From Opitutaceae bacterium (GTDB lineage: Bacteria; Verrucomicrobiota; Verrucomicrobiia; Opitutales; Opitutaceae), in NCBI GenBank assembly GCA_030648295.1, contig JAUSID010000083.1, forward strand, positions 23,338 to 87,337: DNA of 64,000 bases, given 5' to 3'. This document shows, in pieces, positions 56,695-64,000 of the stretch; position 1 is the first letter of the stretch; each line of letters begins with the position of its first letter. Both the position numbers and the translations under genes were made by a program. The notes below the pieces were generated by a model that was not told the origin of the DNA, ran no database searches, and worked only from the letters and a program-made list of their open reading frames with translations.

Positions 56695-57762
56695 ATGATG
56701 CTGCCCCGCGCTTTTCTTGCCCTGCTAACCTTCGCCTGTGCCCGGGTGGTGGTCGCGGCGGATTCAACCATGACCTACCCGGCACCGCCGGGCCCCGGCA
56801 ACGGCCGGCACCTGGTTTTTCTCACCGGTGACGAGGAATATCGCTCGGAGGAGGGTCTGCCGATGCTGGCGAAGATTCTCAGCCAGCGGCACGGGTTTCG
56901 CTGCACCGTGCTTTTCCCGCTGGATGCGGACGGCACGATCAATCCGGACAACAACACGAGCATCCCGGGCATCGAGGCTTTGGATACGGCAGATGGAATC
57001 GTGATGTTGCTGCGCTTCCGGCAATGGCCGGACCGCGCGATGAAACACTTTGCCGATGCAGTGACCCGGGGCGTGCCGATGGTCGCGCTGCGCACGAGCA
57101 CTCACGCGTTTCGGTTTCCGCCCAACCGCCCGGGCAGCTACAGCCGGTTCAACGATTTTGGCCGGAATGTGCTCGGCGAAAACTGGGTCAGCCACTGGGG
57201 CGCCAATCGCCGCGGCGCGACCCGCGGAATCATCGAACCCGGGGCCGGCGACGATCCAATCCTGCGTGGCGTGGCGGACGTGTTCGGAGACTCCGGGGTG
57301 TATGAGACGCACCCGGCGCCGGGCTCCAAAATTCTGCTGCGGGGCCAGGTGCTGCGCGGAATGAGTCCGACCGACGAGCCGGACCGTGACCAAAGGAAGA
57401 AGCGGAAAGCCGACGGACAGGAACAGCCCATCAACGACCCGATGATGCCGATCGCCTGGACGCGCATGGATCAATTGGAGAACGGAAAAACCCGCCGCGT
57501 GTTCTGCACCACGATGGGAGCAGCGACGGATCTCGGGAATGAAGCGTTCAGGCGGCTGGTCCTCAACGCTGTGCTCTGGAGCGGCGGGCTCGACGTGCCG
57601 GAAAAAACCGATGTGCGTTTCGTGGACCCGTACGCACCGGGCAACTACGCCTTCAAGGGGTTCCGCCGGGGGCTGCGGCCGTCCGATCATGCACTCGGAA
57701 GGGTGCTGCCCGCCGGTCAACCGGTGCCTCCTTCGCCGCCCAGGGCCGCGAAGAAGCGATAA
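56695..57762 (+). CDS. ThuA-like domain protein
   Basis: RHLVFLTGDEEYRSEEGLPMLAKILSQRHGFRCTVLFPLDADGTINPDNNTSIPGIEALDTADGIVMLLRFRQWPDRAMKHF...GVPMVALRTSTHAF. Confidence 0.85.
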   Translation: MMLPRAFLALLTFACARVVVAADSTMTYPAPPGPGNGRHLVFLTGDEEYRSEEGLPMLAKILSQRHGFRCTVLFPLDADGTINPDNNTSIPGIEALDTADGIVMLLRFRQWPDRAMKHFADAVTRGVPMVALRTSTHAFRFPPNRPGSYSRFNDFGRNVLGENWVSHWGANRRGATRGIIEPGAGDDPILRGVADVFGDSGVYETHPAPGSKILLRGQVLRGMSPTDEPDRDQRKKRKADGQEQPINDPMMPIAWTRMDQLENGKTRRVFCTTMGAATDLGNEAFRRLVLNAVLWSGGLDVPEKTDVRFVDPYAPGNYAFKGFRRGLRPSDHALGRVLPAGQPVPPSPPRAAKKR

Positions 57763-57795
57763 TCCGCGGTTGCGCTCCGCGTCACCGCATTTCAA

Positions 57796-58440
57796 CTACG
57801 GCAGCGTCGGCGTAATCAGGGGAACGAAGCGGACGCCGCAGAGCTCGGTTTGCTCGACCCGGCCGGACAAGTCCTTCGCGAACCGATAGAGCGTTTGATC
57901 ATTCGGAGTGGAGCCAACCGGCGCGACCATCCGGCCGCCCGGCGCCAGCTGCTGCAAGACGAGGTGCGGCACCTGGGTGGCCGCAGCCGTCAACACAATC
58001 GCGCCGAAAGGTGATTCCTCCGGCCAGCCCAGCGCGCCGTCGCCGATCCGAAACGCGATGTTGCGGTACCCGAGCTCGAGCAGCAGCGACCGTGCGCGCT
58101 CGCCGAGCTGCGGCACCCGCTCGACGGTGAAAACGTCCGCGGCAATTTCGGCCAGAATGGCGGTCTGGTAACCTGACCCGGTGCCGATCTCGAGAACACG
58201 CATGTCTCGCGCGAGGGCGAGTTGCTCGGTCATGAAACGCACGAGCGAGGGTTGGGAGATGGTCTGCGCGAATCCGATGGGAAGCGCCATATCCTCATTT
58301 GCATGCGAGCGTTGCTCCGCCGGAACGAAGCGTTCGCGCGGCACTGCACGAACCGCGCGCCCCACCAACGCATGTTGTTCACCCCAGCTCATGGGCAGCA
58401 AGACCCGCCCAAACCTTGGACGATCAGCGCGGAATGGCAA
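57796..58440 (-). CDS. pcm: Protein-L-isoaspartate O-methyltransferase
   Basis: RAVPRERFVPAEQRSHANEDMALPIGFAQTISQPSLVRFMTEQLALARDMRVLEIGTGSGYQTAILAEIAADVFTVER. Confidence 0.93.
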   Translation of the reverse strand: MPFRADRPRFGRVLLPMSWGEQHALVGRAVRAVPRERFVPAEQRSHANEDMALPIGFAQTISQPSLVRFMTEQLALARDMRVLEIGTGSGYQTAILAEIAADVFTVERVPQLGERARSLLLELGYRNIAFRIGDGALGWPEESPFGAIVLTAAATQVPHLVLQQLAPGGRMVAPVGSTPNDQTLYRFAKDLSGRVEQTELCGVRFVPLITPTLP

Positions 58441-58479
58441 TCACGCGGGCGTAAGACCTACCGCCAAAAACCGGCCGTC

Positions 58480-58770
58480 ATGATTGCAAAACCAACGCCG
58501 AATCCGGATCGTGGTGACGTGACAGGTGACCTGTGGCCAATCATCGATGACATCGCGAGTCGTGCCGACGAATTTTTGCTCGGCGTGCGCGATCGGCGCC
58601 AGGCCCGCGCCGGAATCGAGGAGTTGCTCACCATGGATTACCCGGGCGTAATCGGAAGCGATCGCACCGTGGTGATTACCGGCGTGATGAGTGTCCTCAA
58701 GGACGAGGATTATTTCGGCACGGAGTACGTTGGCGATGCGTTTCGCGACGACGATGAGGCGGAAGGTTGA
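58480..58770 (+). CDS. Small hypothetical protein
   Basis: MIAKPTPNPDRGDVTGDLWPIIDDIASRADEFLLGVRDRRQARAGIEELLTMDYPGVIGSDRTVVITGVMSVLKDEDYFGTEYVGDAF. Confidence 0.55.
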   Translation: MIAKPTPNPDRGDVTGDLWPIIDDIASRADEFLLGVRDRRQARAGIEELLTMDYPGVIGSDRTVVITGVMSVLKDEDYFGTEYVGDAFRDDDEAEG

Positions 58771-58997
58771 ATGGTAGCGCAGTTCGGTCCCGGCCCCGCA
58801 GCGACTTGGCTGCCCGGGAGGTGATTGCAGCGCCTCCATCCTCGCGCGTGTCCGCCCAACGTCCCGTGCGGCGAGTGGAATCGGGCGGGCACACGTTTGG
58901 AAGATTGCGCATTTCCGCGCTCCGCATCTGTTTTCGCCGGTGTGGCGCGGCATTTGACGCCCCGGCGAATTTGTCGCGTTATTTGCACCTTCATTCC

Positions 58998-60764
58998 ATG
59001 ACGTCGTCCGCATCGTCCACGGTCGAGATTCCTGATTCCGCGGCTGCCTCGCTGCCGCGGATGTTTGCGCTGCTCGCCTTCAATTCGAGCAACCAGCTGG
59101 CCGTGCGCGGACTCGGTTCGAAAAAGGGGCTCGCGTTCACCGGTAGCGATCTGGCGATGGCGGTGACGAGGCTCGAATCCGCGTTCAGGGAACACACCGC
59201 GCCAGCGGAGTATTTCAGCGCGGTCGCCGGAGGACGCTGCTACCGGGTGTTTTTCGTCCAGGTAAACGGAGCCCCGGCGGATTCGGAAATCGTTTTTCAA
59301 TCGATCGAAGCCCTCGCCCGCCAGCCGGCCACGCTGGCGCCGTCGCTGGCGACGCTGTTGCATGCGCTCGAGCCGCATCTCGTCGACATCCCCTATCTTC
59401 ACCTCGGCGAGAATGATTTCATCTACAAGTTCCGTCCGGCCCAGGAGCGGAACACCGCGATTTACGCGCAGGACGAAGGCGCGGGATCGCTCTATCAGTC
59501 GCAGCTCTGCGCCGCGATCAAGGCGCTCGCGCGCCAGCACGAACGCACGGCGGCGGCACCCGTGACACTCGATTTCGCGGCGGTCCGCTACGTCATCCCC
59601 AGCCATTTTGGCTTTTGCCTCGGGGTGAAAAACGCGATCGAGCGGGCTTATGAAACGCTGGCGGAGAATCCCGGCCGCCGCGTCTTCATGCTGTCCGAGT
59701 TGATCCACAATCCGTTCGTCAACGAGGATCTCCTGCGGCGCGGGTTGCGTTATCTGCAAACCGACAAGGGTGTGCCCTACGCCCCCGACGGGACGGTGGC
59801 CTCGGGCCGGCCGGGTGAAACCGCGCTCTGGGACACGCTGAGCCCCGATGACATCGTCATCATCCCGGCCTTCGGAGCGACGGATGAGGACAAGCGCCGG
59901 CTCGTGCGCAAGGGCATTGCCGTTTGCCAGTACGATGCCACGTGCATGCTGGTGGAAAAGGTGTGGAAGGCGGCCCGCACGTACGGCCGGGAAGGATACA
60001 CGGTCGTCATTCACGGCAAGCACGAGCACGAGGAAACCAAGGCGACGTTCTCGAACACCCGCCGCTACGCGCCCGCCGTCATCGTGCGCAACCTGGAGGA
60101 GGCGCGGCAGCTGGGTGAAATCATCGCCAGCGACGATGCGGCGCAGCACCAGCGGTTCTACGAGCTGTTTGCCGGCCGCCACACGCCGGGATTCGACGTC
60201 GTGCGGCATCTCGAGCGCGTCGCGATCGTGAACCAGACCACGCTGTTGATGAACGAGACGCTCGCGATCATCGAGCACCTGCGCGCGGTTTACCGCGCAA
60301 AATTCGGCGATACTGATCGCGTCGGCGGCGGCGGCCGACGCGACACGTTGTGTTACGCGACCCAGGTGAACCAGGACGCGTTGACCCGCGCGCTCGCGGA
60401 GCCGCTCGACGCCGCGTTTGTCATCGGTGGAAAAAATTCCTCGAACACCTATCAGCTCTTCCGGCTGTGCGAGCAGGTCCTCGGAGCAAAGGCGTTTTTC
60501 ATCCAGTCGGAAACGAGCATCCGCTCGCCGGAGTCGGTGGAGCATCACCTTTACGTCGGCAGCGGCACGGGCCGGACGGAAACGCGGCCGCTCTGGCCCG
60601 CGGGCGCAACGAGCGGTGGCGAGCCGAAGAAAGTCCTGATTACCGGCGGCGCGAGCTGTCCGGACGGGATCATCCAGCACGTGATCACGCGGATAAATTC
60701 GTTCTTTCCGCCCGGCAAGCTGCGACCCGTGGCCGCAGTCTTGGGCGACTTGGAACCGGCGTAA
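58998..60764 (+). CDS. ispH: 4-hydroxy-3-methylbut-2-enyl diphosphate reductase with ~200-residue N-terminal extension
   Basis: IPSHFGFCLGVKNAIERAYET, CQYDATCMLVEKVWK, ITGGASCPDGIIQHVI: the three cluster cysteines; unrecognised N-terminal region. Confidence 0.9.
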   Translation: MTSSASSTVEIPDSAAASLPRMFALLAFNSSNQLAVRGLGSKKGLAFTGSDLAMAVTRLESAFREHTAPAEYFSAVAGGRCYRVFFVQVNGAPADSEIVFQSIEALARQPATLAPSLATLLHALEPHLVDIPYLHLGENDFIYKFRPAQERNTAIYAQDEGAGSLYQSQLCAAIKALARQHERTAAAPVTLDFAAVRYVIPSHFGFCLGVKNAIERAYETLAENPGRRVFMLSELIHNPFVNEDLLRRGLRYLQTDKGVPYAPDGTVASGRPGETALWDTLSPDDIVIIPAFGATDEDKRRLVRKGIAVCQYDATCMLVEKVWKAARTYGREGYTVVIHGKHEHEETKATFSNTRRYAPAVIVRNLEEARQLGEIIASDDAAQHQRFYELFAGRHTPGFDVVRHLERVAIVNQTTLLMNETLAIIEHLRAVYRAKFGDTDRVGGGGRRDTLCYATQVNQDALTRALAEPLDAAFVIGGKNSSNTYQLFRLCEQVLGAKAFFIQSETSIRSPESVEHHLYVGSGTGRTETRPLWPAGATSGGEPKKVLITGGASCPDGIIQHVITRINSFFPPGKLRPVAAVLGDLEPA

Positions 60765-61237
60765 GTTCAGAACGGTTCGTGTCCAGAATCGTTCTTGTTT
60801 GGAACGCGCGTTTACGCGGCCAGGGACGGCCAGAATAATCGGCTCGCCATGTGGACACCGGGGACCAAGGGTCAGCTCCCTTCCCGCGGCCCAAGCCGCT
60901 ATGTCCGCGTTAATAGCTCGTGTTGGTTTTCCCGCTGCGCCCGTGAGGACGTTTCAGCCACTGGATTCCTTTTGGGGACATCGCGACATCGGACGCTTCA
61001 GGGCTAAAGAAGGCGACGCCCAACAGGGCCGAGGGCAGCGGCGGCCTTACTCTTTGCTATCTGCCACGTGGGCCGGGGTCAGGCCGTTCGCCGTTTCCTC
61101 CTCCCGGCGTGCCTCACACGAAAATAAAAACGAAGCGCGAACGGCCTGACCCCGTGCGCCAGTCCCCTTCGGACTCGCGTCGCGGAGACTGATTCACAGC
61201 ACCAGGCCATGGACGGCTTCATACTTGGATCCGATTA

Positions 61238-61615
61238 ATGGATACGCACGCTCCCAGAGCGGTGTTCCTCAGCTACGCATCCCAGGATGCGGAGGCGGCG
61301 CGGCGGATTGCGGATGCGTTGCGGGCTCCGGGCGTCGAAGTGTGGTTCGACCAGAGCGAGCTGCGCGGCGGCGACGCCTGGGATCAGAAGATTCGAAGAC
61401 AGATTCAGGAGTGTGCGCTGTTCCTGCCGGTAATTTCGGCGACGACGCAGACGCGGCTCGAGGGCTATTTTCGGATCGAGTGGAAGCTGGCCGCTCAACG
61501 CACTCACGCGATGACGGAGGCGCGGTCGTTCCTGCTCCCGATCGTGATCGACGCAAGGGGTCGATGTGAGGCACACAGGCGGGCCGCTGCGGCGCAGCAT
61601 GCACACAAAATCTGA
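61238..61615 (+). pseudogene. Truncated TIR-domain protein
   Basis: RAVFLSYASQDAEAARRIADALRAPGVEVWFDQSELRGGDAWDQKIRRQIQECALFLPVISATTQTRLEGYFRIEWKLAAQRTHAM...FLLPIVID, ends shortly after the TIR domain. Confidence 0.8.
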
Positions 61616-61667
61616 GGCGGGAGATTCTGCGCCTTGCCAAGGCCGCCTGCGCGGCTAGTTTTCCGCC

Positions 61668-61886
61668 ATGAATTCCGCTGCCGCCCCCGCACTGCGCGAC
61701 CTTTCGTTCTCCGAAAAACTTTTGCTCGTTGAAGACCTTTGGGACGAACTCGCGAGCCAGCCCAACGGCATCCCGCTGTCCGCGTCCGTGAAGGCCGAGC
61801 TCGACCGCCGCTACGCCGGGTATCTCGCGAATCCGGCCGAGGGCAGCTCGTGGGAGGAAGCGAAACGCCGGCTCGCCGGCTCGTGA
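61668..61886 (+). CDS. Addiction module antitoxin (TIGR02574-like)
   Basis: LSFSEKLLLVEDLWDELASQPNGIPLSASVKAELDRRYAGYLANPAEGSSWEEAKRRLAG. Confidence 0.85.
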   Translation: MNSAAAPALRDLSFSEKLLLVEDLWDELASQPNGIPLSASVKAELDRRYAGYLANPAEGSSWEEAKRRLAGS

Positions 61887-61951
61887 GATCGCACCGGCTG
61901 ATCGTCCGCTCGTGCGCTGAGCGCGACATCGCGGCAGCCATGGGCGAATAA
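61881..61951 (+). pseudogene. Truncated RelE/ParE-like toxin N-terminus
   Basis: Overlapping frame from GTG: (M)RSHRLIVRSCAERDIAAAMGE-stop, about 22 residues. Confidence 0.6.
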
Positions 61952-62016
61952 CCTCAACGACTCACTGGATTAGTGGGCACTGGTCGTGGTCGCCTTCTCT
62001 GCTTTGCCCTCCTCTG

Positions 62017-62050
62017 AGATTAGCGTTCATTCGCGTCCATTCGCGGTTCC
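62017..62050. repeat. Half of a family E iteron element
   Basis: gattagcgttcattcgcgtccattcgcggtt. Confidence 0.65.
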
Positions 62051-62320
62051 TCACCGCATTGATCCGGCTGAGGTCCATGCGTCCGATTGGCGGAGCGGCC
62101 AATCGGTTGAATGAAAAATCACCGGCGCGTGTATAAGCGTTCCCATGACGCTGGTTTTCGAACACCGCGTTTTCACCGGGCGGCCGGGCCGAGGGCTTTC
62201 TCGTCCGACGTGCATTAGCTGTGCTTGGGTCGAGGCAAGGGGTGCACCCAATTCACCCTCGCGTGGCGGTGGCACGCACGCTGAATCGGATGTGAGCCGA
62301 GCGCTTCTCTTTTTGATCTA

Positions 62321-62430
62321 ATGGAAACGCACGCTCCCAGGGCGGTGTTCCTCAGCTACGCATCCCAGGATGCGGAGGCGGCGCGGCGGATTGCGGATGC
62401 GTTGCGGGCGCCCGTAGTCGAGGCGTGTTT
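62321..62430 (+). pseudogene. TIR-domain N-terminal stub, near-identical to 61238-61347
   Basis: METHAPRAVFLSYASQDAEAARRIADALRAPVVEA versus MDTHAPRAVFLSYASQDAEAARRIADALRAPGVEV; homology ends abruptly. Confidence 0.8.
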
Positions 62431-62473
62431 CGTCCTTTCTGCCCGAAATCCAACTCAACCCGAAGGAGTCGTC

Positions 62474-63676
62474 ATGCATGCCCGAACCTCGTTCGTTGCC
62501 GCGGCCGCCTGCGCCGCATTCTGCGCTGTTGCGTTCTTCACCGCTTCCCCGCTCCGCGCCGCGGAAAAACCGGACTATAAGGCGACCGCCGAACGCATCG
62601 TCGGCCAGTGCGCCGGCGTGAAGGAGGGCGATCGCGTCGTCGTGCGCGGCGACCTCCGCGACATCGAATTCGTCGAGGAACTCACGCTGGCGGTATGGCG
62701 GCGCGGCGCCGAACCGATCCAGGTGCTCGGCCGCGAGCGGGCCCTCCGCCGTTACTTCGACGAGGTTCCGGCGAAGGTCGACACCCTGCCTGCTTCGTTG
62801 TCGCTCAAACTGGCCGGGATCCAGACCGTCGACATCTCGATCTACGGCGAGGAGTTCCCCGGCCAACTCGACTCCGTCGCGCCGGCGCGGATCGCCGCCA
62901 CAGGCCAGCGCAGCAGCGATGTCTTCCACGCCAGTCTGAAGGCGGGCGTGCGGCATGTCAGCATCGGCAACGGGCTGTACCCGACCGACGCCACTGCGAA
63001 GCAGCACGGCCTCTCCAAGGCGCAACTGGCCGACCTCTACTGGAAGGGCATCAACGTCGACTACGCGCAGATGCAGGCCAAGGGCGCCGCGCTCAAGGCG
63101 ATCCTCGCCGCGGGCAAGGAAGTGCGCGTTACCCACCCGAACGGCACCAATCTCATCTGTCGCATCGCCGGGCGGCCGGTATTTGTGAGCGCCGGCGTAA
63201 TCTCCGCCGAGGACGTCGCGAAGGGTGGGGCGGCGTTGCAGGCCTGGCTCCCGGCGGGCGAAGTCTACCTCGTACCTGTGCCGGGCACCGCAGAGGGGAA
63301 AATTGTGCACGACACGCTGCGCTTCGCCGCCGGGGTGATCCGTGGAGCCACGTTCACCGTCAAGGCGGGGAAGATGGTGGCGCACGCCGCGCAGCCCGGT
63401 CCCGAGTACGAACTCTGGAAGAAGCGTTATGCCGCTGCGCCGGCGAGCCGGGATGACTTCGCGTACGTCGACATCGGCATCAATCCCAACGTCAAGGTCC
63501 CGGCCGGCTCGAAGCTCACCTCGTGGGTGCCGGCGGGCGCGGTGAGCCTGGGTTTTGGCGGCAACGTCTGGGCCGGCGGAGCGAACACGATCAGTTGGGC
63601 CACCGGAGGCTCGATCAATGGCTGCACGCTGACGGTCGACGGCAAGGTCGTCGTCGAAAACGGCGTGCTGAAATGA
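62474..63676 (+). CDS. M29-family-like aminopeptidase (secreted)
   Basis: Signal peptide; ATAERIVGQCAGVKEGDRVVVRGDLRDIEFVEELTLAVWRRGAEPIQVLG; FAYVDIGINPNVKVPAGSKLTSWVPAGAVSLGFGGNVWAGGANTISWA. Confidence 0.75.
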   Translation: MHARTSFVAAAACAAFCAVAFFTASPLRAAEKPDYKATAERIVGQCAGVKEGDRVVVRGDLRDIEFVEELTLAVWRRGAEPIQVLGRERALRRYFDEVPAKVDTLPASLSLKLAGIQTVDISIYGEEFPGQLDSVAPARIAATGQRSSDVFHASLKAGVRHVSIGNGLYPTDATAKQHGLSKAQLADLYWKGINVDYAQMQAKGAALKAILAAGKEVRVTHPNGTNLICRIAGRPVFVSAGVISAEDVAKGGAALQAWLPAGEVYLVPVPGTAEGKIVHDTLRFAAGVIRGATFTVKAGKMVAHAAQPGPEYELWKKRYAAAPASRDDFAYVDIGINPNVKVPAGSKLTSWVPAGAVSLGFGGNVWAGGANTISWATGGSINGCTLTVDGKVVVENGVLK

Positions 63677-63695
63677 GCCTAAGCCAATTCAGTTC

Positions 63696-63843
63696 AACCG
63701 CGAATAAACGCCAATTCACGCGAATGCAGAGTAGGGTTCTTTGAATCGTTGAACCGACTAACCAAACAGTGTCCCCGGTTTCACTCGGGCGATCCTCGTC
63801 CTCCTCCTCTGAAATTCGCGTCCATTCGCGTTCATTCGCGGTT
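63696..63843. mobile_element. Foldback/MITE-like element with 10-bp iteron ends (family E)
   Basis: aaccgcgaataaacgccaattcacgcgaat ... attcgcgtccattcgcgttcattcgcggtt; interior matches 29249-29395. Confidence 0.75.
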
Positions 63844-64000
63844 GTCCACTGAATCGATACGGCTAACCCGGACATTTCACACTCTCCTCGCAAATCAAGC
63901 TACACGGTGTCCGCGAATTGCATTGGAATTCTCCGCCTTCACCGATGTCCGGGCTAAGTTCAAAATCGCCTGGCGATTTTGTTTTAGCCCGCATGACCGC

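Noticed and set aside
58710-60680. 656-aa minus-strand ORF opposite ispH
   Set aside because: Shadow ORF; ispH on the plus strand has all expected Cys motifs.
60780-61237. Small ORFs downstream of ispH
   Set aside because: No recognisable motif, poor start context, overlapping frames; treated as intergenic.
61962-62165. Minus-strand ORF containing VRNREWTRMNANLRG
   Set aside because: Translation of the iteron repeat, not a protein-coding gene.

Overview
A 64 kb, GC-rich bacterial chromosomal window, most likely Verrucomicrobiota and Opitutaceae-like. That assignment is inferred from the PSD1/DUF1553-DUF1501 pair, the ThuA-like and sulfatase genes, ECF sigma factors with C-terminal extensions, and the intergenic repeats; no 16S rRNA gene is present. 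About 45 credible coding regions can be read. Housekeeping genes include pyrH-frr-proB, ispH, pcm, a UvrD/PcrA-type helicase and a YgiQ-type radical SAM protein. Catabolic and envelope genes include amidohydrolases, a PhoD-like phosphatase, a sulfatase, four ThuA-like proteins, an NHL-repeat protein, a TonB-dependent receptor and a pseudopilin cluster. Many of the remaining overlapping ORFs in the track are high-GC shadow frames. The most unusual content is: (1) an ECF sigma factor fused through a TM segment and coiled coil to a TonB C-terminal domain, beside a small TM/coiled-coil protein and a convergent TonB-dependent receptor; (2) two tandem small proteins sharing a C-terminal L(S/T)PxEQxxxFExELKxxDxGHQPC-stop signature; (3) a layered set of intergenic repeats, including several GTAG/GGAG-headed hairpin families with compensatory stem changes, an intact-looking RAYT gene between two identical 77 bp double-REP blocks, and a second RAYT remnant bracketed by a different REP family; (4) a ~148 bp element whose two ends are inverted arrays of 10-bp iterons; (5) four tandem receiver-only response regulators; (6) a LigD-like Pol-PE protein without a ligase domain; (7) duplicated TIR-domain stubs and a truncated toxin-antitoxin module. 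No rRNA, tRNA or CRISPR array was recognised. All homology calls come from reading the translations; no database search was run.
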